A stretch of 64,000 nucleotides of DNA from Streptomyces liliiviolaceus (GTDB lineage: Bacteria > Actinomycetota > Actinomycetes > Streptomycetales > Streptomycetaceae), in NCBI RefSeq assembly GCF_018070025.1, contig NZ_JAGPYQ010000001.1, positions 5,890,001 to 5,954,000 on the forward strand, read 5' to 3'. Below are positions 50,057-58,251 of this stretch, in pieces. Each line of letters opens with the position of its first letter. Position 1 is the first letter of the stretch. The notes beneath the pieces are model-generated. The model saw only the letters and a program-made list of their open reading frames with translations, was not told the origin of the DNA and did no database searches. The position numbers and the translations under genes are program-made.

Positions 50057-52735
50057 CTATGTCTGCCGCCGCTTCCCGCGTCCGCCCGGGTCCCGCGCCT
50101 TCGTCTCCGCCTTCGCCCCCTTCTCGTGGCCCGGCAGTATTCCCAGGTGCCTGGCGCGGGCGGCGGCCTCGCGCCGCGAGCGGGCACCGAGTTTGTCCAG
50201 GACCGCGGCGACGTGGTTGTCGACGGTACGGACCGACACCACGAGCCGCTCGGCCATCTCCGGATTGGTCAGGCCCTGGGCCAGCAGCCGCACGACCTGC
50301 AGTTGCCGCTCGGTGAGGCCCGCGGGGTTGTCCCGGGTGGCGGCGAGCGGCCCGCGCGGGATGTGACGGACGCCGAGGTGCCGCAGCTCGGCGCGGACCA
50401 GCCGCGCCAGGGGTTCGGCGCCGAGGGCGTCCAGGGCCGTGAGGGCGGTGAGCTTGTCGTCCGGGTCCGGGCTCTCGGCGAGGGCGGCGGCCCGCTCGTA
50501 CGGGCATCCGGCCGTGTGCCACAGCTGGGCCGCCTCCCGCCAGCGGCCTGCGGTCTGGAGGGCGTACGGGTGGCCGGAGTCGTCCGCCGGTACGGGGTGT
50601 CCGGCCCTGGTGAGCCAGTGGCCGAGTTCGGCGCGGTGCGGGACGACGTCCAGCCGTCGTGCCTGTTCGAAGGCCGCTCCGGCCAGTTCGGCCACCAGCG
50701 CGTGATCGCCGCGGAGCCAGGCGGCCTCGGCCCGGGCGGCGGCGACCGGTCCGGTGCGCTGCAGTTCACGGGTGCGTACGGCGATCTCCCAGGCCTCGTC
50801 GAGCAGTTCGTCCCCGCCCTCGCGGCCCCGCCGGACCCGGACCCGGGCGAGGACGGTCAGCGCGGGGCAGCGGGCGGGGACGAAGTCCTGGGCGCCGATC
50901 TCGACGTGCCGCTCCGCCTCGTCCCAGGCACCCGCGGCGAACTTCCGCAGCCCCATGGCCACATGGAGATAGCTGAGGAAGCCGACGTGCTCGGCCCGGT
51001 CGGCCAGCTCCATCCCTGGGCCGAGGTAGCGGTCGGCCTCGGTGTATTCGAGGCGTTCCAGCAGCGCCCAGATGAGGTTGGCGTACGAGCGGCAAGCGTG
51101 CTCGACCTCGCCCGCGGCCAGCGCGACCCGCAGGCTCTCCTCCAACTGGGCCCGGCCCAGGGGGTCTCCGGCGCGCCAGCGGGCGGTGCCGACGTTGTTC
51201 AGGGCGTGCGCGAGGATCGCGTCGTCGCCCGTGCGGCGGGCCAGGAGGATCGCGCGTTCGCCGAAGTCGACGGCCTGCGCGGTGCGTTCGGACAGCATGT
51301 GGAGCTGGGAGGTGTTGCTGAGCGCGAGCGCGAGCAGCCGTTCGTCGCCCGCCTCCTCCAGGACGGCGATGGCCTCCCGCGCGGCGCGCTGGGCCTCGTC
51401 GGCGTTCCCCGCCCACCAGTGGATACGGGAGAGCCAGCGCAGGTCGGCGCCGAACGCCCGGGTGTCGCCGAGGAAGCGGCGCAGCGCGACCGCGTCCTGT
51501 TCGGCGTCCACGGCGGCCGCGGAGTCGGCGACGGTGTAGCTCTCGATGGCGAACCGCTCCAGCAGATCGGCGAGTTCGGCCGCGTCGAACCGGTCACGCC
51601 GGCGCAGGACGAGCCGCAGATGGGCCGCGGCCTCCCGGTGCGCGCCCGCGCCGGCGGCGTCCCGGGCGGCATCGGGTCCGTACCGTGCGATCGCCTCCTG
51701 GTCGCCGGCCTGGGCCGCGTGGTGGACGACACGGGCGGGGTCGGAGCCCGGTTTCACGACGAGTGCGGCCAGGACCTGACGGTTGAGTTCGATACGCCGT
51801 GCGGCGGGCAGCGAGTCGGCGACGGCCCGGCGGATCAACTCGTGCCGGAATCCGACCCGTTCGGGGGTCACGGTCAGCAGTCCGCGCTGTTCGGCGACCG
51901 CCAGCTCGGTGAGGCCGTCCGGCAGCAGCGCGTCGACGAGGGGACGTTCGACCGCGGAGGGCATGACGGCGAGCTGTTCCAGGGCGTCCCGGGTGCGGTC
52001 GTCCAGGTCGCGCAGCCGGGCGAGGACCGCGTCGACCACCGTCGGGGGTACGGCGCCGGTGCCGCCGGCCGCCACCACCTCGGCCACGAAGAACGGGTTG
52101 CCCGAGGTGACCTCGTACACCTCGGCCGGGTCCAGGCCGCTCACCGCGCTGAGCCGGCGCACGGCGCCCGGGGAGAGGCGGGGCAGGGGCAGGCGGTGCA
52201 CGCGTTCGGCCCGGGACACCTGGCCGAGGAGGTGGTGCAGGGGGTGGCGGCGGTCCAGTTCGTCGTCGCGGTAGGTCAGGACCAGCACGGCCGGCAGGCG
52301 TTCCACCCGGTGCACCAGGAACCTCAGTGCGTCGAGGGAGGCCTCGTCGGCCCAGTGCACGTCCTCGACGACGAGGACGGCGGGGTGCGGGGCCGCGGTG
52401 AGTTCCGCCCGCAGCGCGTCGTAGACCCGGGGCCGGTCGCCGCCCGCCGTGAGTGCCCGCGCCAGTTCCGCGCCGACACCGCCGACGAGATCGCGGAAGG
52501 GGCCGAGCGGCCGGCGCGTGGCGAGGTCGTCGCACTCCCCCACCAGGACGCGCGACGCCGCGGGCAGCACTGACGGCATGGCCTTCACCAGGCTGGACTT
52601 GCCGATGCCCGCCTCGCCGTGGACGAGCACCACGCAGCCGGCTCCGTCGGCCGCCTCCCTGGCGGCCGAGGCCAGCCGGTCCAGCTCGTGCTCGCGTTCG
52701 AGGATCCCCCCGTCCACGGCGCCATGCTGGCACAT
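50057..52735 (-). CDS. LAL-type LuxR family ATPase transcriptional regulator
   Basis: ATG 52735 was chosen because AAGAGG lies five bases upstream, giving 892 residues. Walker A is 'GEAGIGKS' (residues 40-47), Walker B 'AVLVVEDVHWADEASLDALRFL', followed by tetratricopeptide-like helices and a C-terminal LuxR helix-turn-helix (about 805-865, 'LTERQLQVVRLLAQGLTNPEMAERLVVSVRTVDNHVAAVLDKLGARSR'). It is divergent from the rhamnosidase gene, with a perfect 18-bp palindrome between them, so it may be connected to that glycoside's use. The final Lys/Arg-rich tail is typical. Confidence 0.92.
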   Translation of the reverse strand: MCQHGAVDGGILEREHELDRLASAAREAADGAGCVVLVHGEAGIGKSSLVKAMPSVLPAASRVLVGECDDLATRRPLGPFRDLVGGVGAELARALTAGGDRPRVYDALRAELTAAPHPAVLVVEDVHWADEASLDALRFLVHRVERLPAVLVLTYRDDELDRRHPLHHLLGQVSRAERVHRLPLPRLSPGAVRRLSAVSGLDPAEVYEVTSGNPFFVAEVVAAGGTGAVPPTVVDAVLARLRDLDDRTRDALEQLAVMPSAVERPLVDALLPDGLTELAVAEQRGLLTVTPERVGFRHELIRRAVADSLPAARRIELNRQVLAALVVKPGSDPARVVHHAAQAGDQEAIARYGPDAARDAAGAGAHREAAAHLRLVLRRRDRFDAAELADLLERFAIESYTVADSAAAVDAEQDAVALRRFLGDTRAFGADLRWLSRIHWWAGNADEAQRAAREAIAVLEEAGDERLLALALSNTSQLHMLSERTAQAVDFGERAILLARRTGDDAILAHALNNVGTARWRAGDPLGRAQLEESLRVALAAGEVEHACRSYANLIWALLERLEYTEADRYLGPGMELADRAEHVGFLSYLHVAMGLRKFAAGAWDEAERHVEIGAQDFVPARCPALTVLARVRVRRGREGGDELLDEAWEIAVRTRELQRTGPVAAARAEAAWLRGDHALVAELAGAAFEQARRLDVVPHRAELGHWLTRAGHPVPADDSGHPYALQTAGRWREAAQLWHTAGCPYERAAALAESPDPDDKLTALTALDALGAEPLARLVRAELRHLGVRHIPRGPLAATRDNPAGLTERQLQVVRLLAQGLTNPEMAERLVVSVRTVDNHVAAVLDKLGARSRREAAARARHLGILPGHEKGAKAETKARDPGGRGKRRQT

Positions 52736-52784
52736 GCACGCCTCTTGAAGCCCCACAGCGACACCCATAGGATCGTTCAAGAAT

Positions 52785-52802
52785 GTTTGAAACGTTTCAA
52801 AC
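52785..52802. promoter_or_regulatory. Perfect 18-bp palindrome GTTTGAAACGTTTCAAAC
   Basis: It lies between the divergent LAL regulator and the rhamnosidase gene, about 100 bases before the latter's start. The central AACGTT and the TGAAACGTTTCA core are typical of LacI-family operators, and similar boxes have been proposed for rhamnose regulators in actinobacteria. No LacI gene is adjacent. Confidence 0.78.
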
Positions 52803-52904
52803 ACCTCGCACGTCTCCCTCCCGCTCCTCCTCCCACCCCCGCCCCTCGCCACGCCCTCGCTCCGTCACCCGCACCCGCGCACGTACGCAACCAAGGGACA
52901 CCAC

Positions 52905-55900
52905 ATGACCAAGGGTTGGAACCGCCGCGCCTTCCTCCGGAGTTCGGTGGCCGGAGCAAGCGCCTCCGCCGCTCTCGCCTCCGGCACCACAGCGGCCGCC
53001 GCCCCGGCCCCGGACGCCGGCGCGGCACGGCCGGGCAGGCTGCGCGTCGAGCGCACGACCGTCGAGTACGCCGAGACGCTGCTCGGCACGGAGGTGGAAC
53101 AGCCGCGGCTCACCTGGGAGTTGACGGCCGAGGGGCACGGCGCCCGGCAGAGCGCGTACCACGTGCGCGTCGCGTTGAGCGAGAAGGGCCTGCGTGAGGG
53201 GCAGCGCGCGGTCTGGGACTCCGGCCGGGTCGCGTCGGACCGCAGTGTCGGGATCGCCTACGCGGGGCCCGCGCTGAAGCCGCGCACCCGCTACCACTGG
53301 CAGGTCAGGGTCTGGGACGGCGAGGGCCGGCCGTCGGCGTGGAGTGCGCCGCGCTGGTGGGAGACAACGTTGTCCAAGGACTCCTGGCAGGGGTTCTGGA
53401 TCGGTGCGGCTGCCGCGCCCGAGCCGCCGACGTTCGAGGGCGCGTCCTGGATCTGGTCGCCGGGCGCGACCTCCGACGACGCTCCGAACGGGCCGCGCTG
53501 GTTCCGTGGCGCGCTCACCGCACCCGCGGGCCCGGAGATCCGGAGAGCCACGCTGCTGGCGACGGCCGACGACGACTTCACCCTGTATCTCGACGGCGTC
53601 CAGGTGATGCACCAGGCCGAGCAGACCGACGCCTGGCGGCAGGGCCATCTCCTCGACGTCACCGAGGAGGTGAAGGCGGCGGGTTCCGGACGTCTGGTGG
53701 TCGCCGCCCTCGCGACGAACCGCGGCAACGCGTCGGTCAACCCCGGCGGCCTGCTCGTACGGCTCCTCGTGGAGCACGGGACCGGGACGGAGGCGGGCGC
53801 GGAGGCGGGGACGGTGGAGCTGGTCACGGGCGAGGGCTGGCGCAGCGCCGAGTCCGAGCATCAGGGCTGGCAGCGCCCGGAGTTCGACGATTCCGCGTGG
53901 CCGGGGGCGGCCGTGCTCGCCCCGTACGGGCAGGGCCCCTGGGGCTCCGGTGTGTCGATCGCGGCGCCCGAGCAGCCTGCGCCGCTGCTGCGCCGTGAGT
54001 TCACCGTCACGAAGCCCGTCTCCCGGGCCCGCCTCTACATCAGCGGACTCGCCTACTACGACGCCGAGATCAACGGTGAACGCGTCGGCCGCCAGGTCCT
54101 CGACCCCGGCTTCACCGACTACGACGAGACCGTCCTGTACGCCGTCCATGACGTGACGGACCACCTGCGCCGGGGCACCAACGCGATCGGGGTGACCCTC
54201 GGCCGCGGCTTCTTCGGCATGACGACGCCGAACGTCTGGAACTGGCACCGCCCGCCGTGGCACGACGAGCCGCGCCTGCTGGGCCAGTTGGAGATCGACC
54301 ACCCCGACGGCTCCCGCACCACGGACGCCGACTGGCGCATCACCGAGGGCCCCACCCGCTCCAACTCCCTCTACGCGGGCGAGAGTTACGACGCCCGCAC
54401 GGCACCCGGGGCCTGGACCCGCCCAGGCTTCGACGACAGCGGCTGGCAGCGGACGGAACGCCGGAACGCCCCGAAGGGCACGCTGCACGCCCAGCCCCAC
54501 GACCCGATCCAGATCATCGAGACCGTACGCCCGGTCGCCGTGAAGGAGTTGAGCGAGGGCGTGTACGTGGTCGACATGGGCCGCACGACGGCCGGCTGGA
54601 CCCGGCTGACCGTGCGCGCCCCCGCCGGGACGACCGTACGCCTCGTCCACGGCGAGAAACTGAAGTCCGACGGCAGCGTGCACGCCGAGACCGGGCACGT
54701 CCCCGGCCGGTTCCAGACCGACGAATACGTGTGCGCGGGCGGCGGCGCCGACGAGGTGTGGGAGCCGCGATTCTCGTACAAGGGCTTCCGATACGTACAG
54801 GTCAGCGGGCTGCCCGCGAAACCTGAGCCGTCGCAGGTGCTGGGGCGTGTCGTGCACACACCGGTGGAGGCGACGGGTTCCTTCGCCTGCTCCGTGCCGT
54901 TCTACCAGCAGCTGGAGCGCGCGATGCGGCGCACGCTCCTCAACAACCTGCACGGCATCCCGACGGACACCCCGATGTACGAGAAGAACGGCTGGACCGG
55001 GGACGCGCAGCTGGGCGCGCCCGTCATGGCGTACGCGCTCGGCGTGCACCGCTTCCTGTCGAAGTGGCTCGGCGACCTGAAAGACAGTCAGAACCCGGAC
55101 GGGCAGCTCCCCGTGATCGTGCCGAGCGGCGGCTGGGGATACGGCGACCTCGGCCCGTCCCCGGAGTGGACGACGGTGTACCCGTTCCTGCTGCGGGAGA
55201 TGTACCGCGTGTACGGGGACGAGCGGCTGGCCCGCGACCACTGGACGCCGCTCACCCGGTATCTGGACTGGGAGATATCGCGGCTGAAGGACGGGCTGGC
55301 CGTGACCGCGCTCGGCGACTATCTGCCGCCGGGGTACGGCGGCAACCCGCCGGAGGACACCCGGCTCACCGCCACGGCCTATCTGCACCGGGCGCTCACC
55401 GGCACGGCCGAACTCGCCGACCTGCTCCACGACCCGGCGGTCGCCGCCCGCTATCGCGAGGCCGCGGCCGGACTCAAGGAGGCCTTCAACGCGGCCTTCC
55501 TGGGCCCGGACGGCCACTACCGCACGGCCAAGGATCCCGGATACCGGCAGACGAACAACTGCGTACCGCTCGCCTTCGGACTGGTCCCGCCGGGCGCGCG
55601 GGCCTCCGTCGTCGACTCGCTCCTCGCCGACATCGAGGAGCGCGGCAACCACCTGAACACCGGCGCGCTCGGCACCAGCGTCCTGCTGCGGCAACTGTCC
55701 GCGCAGGGGCATCCCGAGGTGGCCCACGCGATCGCCACCCAGCGCACCTATCCGAGCTGGGGCTACTGGTTCGAGAACGGCGCCGACACCATGTGGGAGA
55801 TGTGGCCGGTCGACTCACGCTCCCGCGACCACTATTTCCAGGGCACGGTCGTGCAGTGGCTGTACGAGAACGTGGCCGGACTGCGCCCCGGCGACGCCGG

Positions 55901-56192
55901 ATACCGCACCTTCACCGTGCGCCCCGACGGCCGTACGGGAGTTGACTGGGCCCGCACCTCGATCCGCACCGTCCGCGGAGAGGCCTCGGCGGCCTGGTCG
56001 ATCGTGGACGGCTCGACACGGCTCTCGGTACGCGTCCCGGTGGGGTCCACGGCCGAGGTGCACGTACCGGCGGCGACGCGGTCGGCGGTACGCGCTCCGG
56101 GAGGGGCGACGTACGTGCGGGTGGAGCCCGGGTTCGTGGTGTACGAAGTGGCGCACGGGGGCTGGGAGTTCGTGGGGCGGGCCGCCGACTGA
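52905..56192 (+). CDS. Secreted GH78 alpha-L-rhamnosidase
   Basis: This 1095-residue protein starts at ATG 52905. A twin-arginine signal ('NRRAFLRSSVAGASASAALASGTTAAAA') precedes the multi-domain GH78 layout: fibronectin-like and two beta-sandwich domains ('PRLTWELTAEGHGARQSAYHVRVA', 'ISGLAYYDAEINGERVGRQVLDPGFTDYDETVLYAVHDVTDHL'), then the (alpha/alpha)6 barrel with 'HGIPTDTPMYEKNGWTGDAQLGAPVMAY', whose Glu693 is the likely general acid, and a C-terminal sandwich ('FTVRPDGRTGVDWARTSIRTVRGEASAAW'). It removes terminal rhamnose from plant or polymer glycosides after Tat export in folded form. It is probably under the repressor acting at the upstream palindrome. Confidence 0.93.
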   Translation: MTKGWNRRAFLRSSVAGASASAALASGTTAAAAPAPDAGAARPGRLRVERTTVEYAETLLGTEVEQPRLTWELTAEGHGARQSAYHVRVALSEKGLREGQRAVWDSGRVASDRSVGIAYAGPALKPRTRYHWQVRVWDGEGRPSAWSAPRWWETTLSKDSWQGFWIGAAAAPEPPTFEGASWIWSPGATSDDAPNGPRWFRGALTAPAGPEIRRATLLATADDDFTLYLDGVQVMHQAEQTDAWRQGHLLDVTEEVKAAGSGRLVVAALATNRGNASVNPGGLLVRLLVEHGTGTEAGAEAGTVELVTGEGWRSAESEHQGWQRPEFDDSAWPGAAVLAPYGQGPWGSGVSIAAPEQPAPLLRREFTVTKPVSRARLYISGLAYYDAEINGERVGRQVLDPGFTDYDETVLYAVHDVTDHLRRGTNAIGVTLGRGFFGMTTPNVWNWHRPPWHDEPRLLGQLEIDHPDGSRTTDADWRITEGPTRSNSLYAGESYDARTAPGAWTRPGFDDSGWQRTERRNAPKGTLHAQPHDPIQIIETVRPVAVKELSEGVYVVDMGRTTAGWTRLTVRAPAGTTVRLVHGEKLKSDGSVHAETGHVPGRFQTDEYVCAGGGADEVWEPRFSYKGFRYVQVSGLPAKPEPSQVLGRVVHTPVEATGSFACSVPFYQQLERAMRRTLLNNLHGIPTDTPMYEKNGWTGDAQLGAPVMAYALGVHRFLSKWLGDLKDSQNPDGQLPVIVPSGGWGYGDLGPSPEWTTVYPFLLREMYRVYGDERLARDHWTPLTRYLDWEISRLKDGLAVTALGDYLPPGYGGNPPEDTRLTATAYLHRALTGTAELADLLHDPAVAARYREAAAGLKEAFNAAFLGPDGHYRTAKDPGYRQTNNCVPLAFGLVPPGARASVVDSLLADIEERGNHLNTGALGTSVLLRQLSAQGHPEVAHAIATQRTYPSWGYWFENGADTMWEMWPVDSRSRDHYFQGTVVQWLYENVAGLRPGDAGYRTFTVRPDGRTGVDWARTSIRTVRGEASAAWSIVDGSTRLSVRVPVGSTAEVHVPAATRSAVRAPGGATYVRVEPGFVVYEVAHGGWEFVGRAAD

Positions 56193-56205
56193 GCGGCGGG
56201 GCGGC

Positions 56206-56955
56206 TCAGGAGGCGGTCCGGGCCTCCAGGTCCGAGCGGGTGTCGTTGCCGTACACCCCCGTCTCGTCGCCCCGGATGCCGTACCAGAGCTGGAAGCGGG
56301 CCACCGCCGCTGTCAGCGTGGCGTCGTAGACGCCGCTGGGCGTGCCCTCCTTGTAGACGTCGGGGATGCGCAGCAGCCGTTGCTGAAGGTCGCTGACCGC
56401 AGGGCCCCTGTCGCCCTCGCGCAGGGTGCCGGGGCCGTCCGGGTCGACGCCTCCCGGCCCCGGGGGTGCGGGCGCCGCGGAGGGAGGTGCGGACGAGGCG
56501 GCGGGCGGCGGTGCCTGCGCGGCCTCGTCGGTGTCCCTGTCCCAGGTGAGCAGCAGGGCGGCGCTGAATCCGCCCAGCGCGGCGAGCGTCGCGGCGACAC
56601 CGAGCACCGTGCTGCGGACGAAGGTGCTGCGACCGTGGGCCGGCCCTTTTCCGGCCGGGCGCCCGCGCGGCGCCGGTTTGCTGTCGCCCTCGACCACGGG
56701 CGGCAGTTCCTGCGTGTCGTCCTCCGTGACCCAGGGCTCGCCGACGCCCTCCGCAGCCGGTCCGGCGACGGCGCCGACTTCCGCCGCCGGTACGGCGACG
56801 ACCTCGTAGTCCTCTTCCGGCTCGCGTTCCCTCTCCTGCTCCTGCACCTGCCGCAGCAGATCCGCCAACGACCCCGGCTGTCGGCGGCGCAGCACATTGG
56901 TCGGTTCCAGCGCCGAACGACGCGGCGACTCTTCGGGGTCGAACGGTGTCGACAA
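56206..56955 (-). CDS. Membrane-anchored peptidoglycan-binding domain protein
   Basis: These 249 residues have an acidic cytoplasmic N-terminus (about 1-105, with a coiled 'DLLRQVQEQEREREPEEDYEVV' stretch), one transmembrane helix (about 115-136, 'STVLGVAATLAALGGFSAALLLTW'), a Pro/Ala linker, and a C-terminal PG-binding-1 domain ('LREGDRGPAVSDLQQRLLRIPDVYKEGTPSGVYDATLTAAVARFQLWYGIRGDETGVYGNDTRSDLEA'). It is convergent with the rhamnosidase gene, with only about a dozen bases between the stops. It probably links the membrane to cell wall glycan. The partner is unknown. Confidence 0.88.
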   Translation of the reverse strand: MSTPFDPEESPRRSALEPTNVLRRRQPGSLADLLRQVQEQEREREPEEDYEVVAVPAAEVGAVAGPAAEGVGEPWVTEDDTQELPPVVEGDSKPAPRGRPAGKGPAHGRSTFVRSTVLGVAATLAALGGFSAALLLTWDRDTDEAAQAPPPAASSAPPSAAPAPPGPGGVDPDGPGTLREGDRGPAVSDLQQRLLRIPDVYKEGTPSGVYDATLTAAVARFQLWYGIRGDETGVYGNDTRSDLEARTAS

Positions 56956-57142
56956 CCTGCTCTCCCTCCGGGGGTTACTGAAGAGGGATACGGGTCACTC
57001 CGCCCGGCGGTTCAACGGCGGGGAGCCGGGCCGGAGCGCGATGCCCGACCGGCGCGCGCCCTGTCACTCCGGCGCGCGGCGCCGAGCCGGGTGGGACCGT
57101 CGGTGCGCGGGTGCGCCCCTGCCGGTCCGCACCCGGCGGGCG

Positions 57143-57889
57143 TCAGCGGTCCATCAGGGCGAACACGCCCCAGCCCAGGTATTCGCGCTGGTACCAGACA
57201 TGGCGCAGGGGCCCGTTCGCCAGGTCCTCGCGCATCTCGTCGGCCAGTTCGTCGTCCGGGTTGGCGTCCAGCCAGCGGCGGATGCTGAGCCACTGCGCGG
57301 CCACGTACCGGTCCCAGCCGTCCTGGTCGGCGAGGACCATCTCGACGAGGTCGCAGCCGAGGCCGCCGAACTGCTCGACCAGCTCCGGGAGCGAACGGTA
57401 GTCGTCCCTGCTGCCGGCGTGGCAGCCCTCGACGGTCGCCCGGTCCGGGGGCTCCCGGCGCCAGTACGGCTCGCCGATGAGCATCGTCCCGCCGGGGGCG
57501 AGGCTCCCGCGCAGGAGTTCGACGGTGCCCGCCACCCCGCCGCCGATCCAGGTGGCGCCGACGCACGCGGCGATACCGACGGGCTCGTCGGCGACATTGC
57601 CCGCCGCATCCCCGTGCAGGAAGTCGACGCGGTCGGCGACGTCCAGTTCCCCGGCGCGGGCGCGCGCCTTCGCCAGGAACACGGTGCTGATGTCCACCCC
57701 TGTGCCGGTCACCCGGTGGTCGCGCGCCCAGGTGCACAGCATCTCGCCGCTGCCGCAGGCGAGGTCGAGCACGGCGGTGCCCGGTGCGGGGTCGAGGGCC
57801 CGGCCGAGAGCGGCCAGCTTCTCGCTGGTGAACGGGTTGTGAATGCGGTGTCCGCTCTCGCGGACGGTGAAGCTACGTGGGAGATCCAC
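57143..57889 (-). CDS. Class I SAM-dependent methyltransferase
   Basis: This 248-residue protein starts with GTG at 57889 and has AAGGA nine bases upstream. It has the SAM motif 'AVLDLACGSGEMLCTWARDHRVTGTGVDISTVFLAKARARA' and an acidic post-loop ('VDFLHGDAAGNV'). The remainder 'GATWIGGGVAGTVELLRGSLAPGGTMLIGEPYWRREPP' is typical of a small-molecule methyltransferase of the Methyltransf_25 group. It is divergent from the putative metallophore operon, with a terminator and metal box between them, so its membership of that pathway is uncertain. Confidence 0.88.
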   Translation of the reverse strand: MDLPRSFTVRESGHRIHNPFTSEKLAALGRALDPAPGTAVLDLACGSGEMLCTWARDHRVTGTGVDISTVFLAKARARAGELDVADRVDFLHGDAAGNVADEPVGIAACVGATWIGGGVAGTVELLRGSLAPGGTMLIGEPYWRREPPDRATVEGCHAGSRDDYRSLPELVEQFGGLGCDLVEMVLADQDGWDRYVAAQWLSIRRWLDANPDDELADEMREDLANGPLRHVWYQREYLGWGVFALMDR

Positions 57890-58068
57890 TTCTGGGATTC
57901 CTTCGGTCCGAGGAGATCGAGAAGGTCATGGAGGCCGGAATGCGCAGCCCGTCGTACGCGGCCGCGCTCGTCTGCACCGTCATCTTTCGCACCTCACCCG
58001 TCAGGAACCGTCACTCGCCCGGACCGGCCGAGGCTAGATCGGCGGACCTCGCGCGTCCAACGGTTTTC

Positions 58069-58104
58069 GCCGGGCCCGGCAGTTCTCACCGGGCCCGGCG
58101 GTTT
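58069..58104 (+). terminator. Intrinsic terminator with T-tract upstream of the metal-regulated operon
   Basis: GCCGGGCCCGG (58069-58079) pairs perfectly with CCGGGCCCGGC (58089-58099) around a 9-base loop, and the hairpin is followed by GGTTTTT, which is rare in this genome. It would stop readthrough into the metal-box promoter. A short upstream frame (about 57877-57990) resembles the end of a decayed gene. The remaining 57890-58251 stretch holds the promoter. Confidence 0.8.
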
Positions 58105-58137
58105 TTGCCGACGTGGCAACAAAGTCCGGCCCATCGG

Positions 58138-58166
58138 ATGACAATGAAAATGATTGTCGATAGCGT
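58138..58166 (+). promoter_or_regulatory. Promoter enclosing a 19-bp Fur/Zur-type box
   Basis: GACAATGAAAATGATTGTC (58140-58158) has perfect 6-bp outer arms. It matches the classical 19-bp Fur-family consensus at 15 of 19 positions, and its TGAAAATGATTGTC part matches the TGAAAATGATTTTCA Zur sites known from Streptomyces. A -35 ATGACA (58138-58143), a 17-base spacer and a -10 TAGCGT (58161-58166) frame it exactly, so metal-loaded repressor would block the polymerase. Transcription should begin near 58173 with an 80-base leader before the GTG at 58252. Confidence 0.78.
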
Positions 58167-58251
58167 GTGCGTCGGTCACGTCGTCCACGCCCCGCCATGG
58201 GGCTTCCTCGGCGTGCCCTGACGCTCAACCGGAGTGCGCGAAAGGAGAGTT

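Noticed and set aside
57877..57990. Short plus-strand frame 'LGFLRSEEIEKVMEAGMRSPSYAAALVC'
   Set aside because: It looks slightly gene-like and lies before a terminator, but it overlaps the start of the divergent methyltransferase and matches no family that I can name. It is mentioned only as a possible relic.
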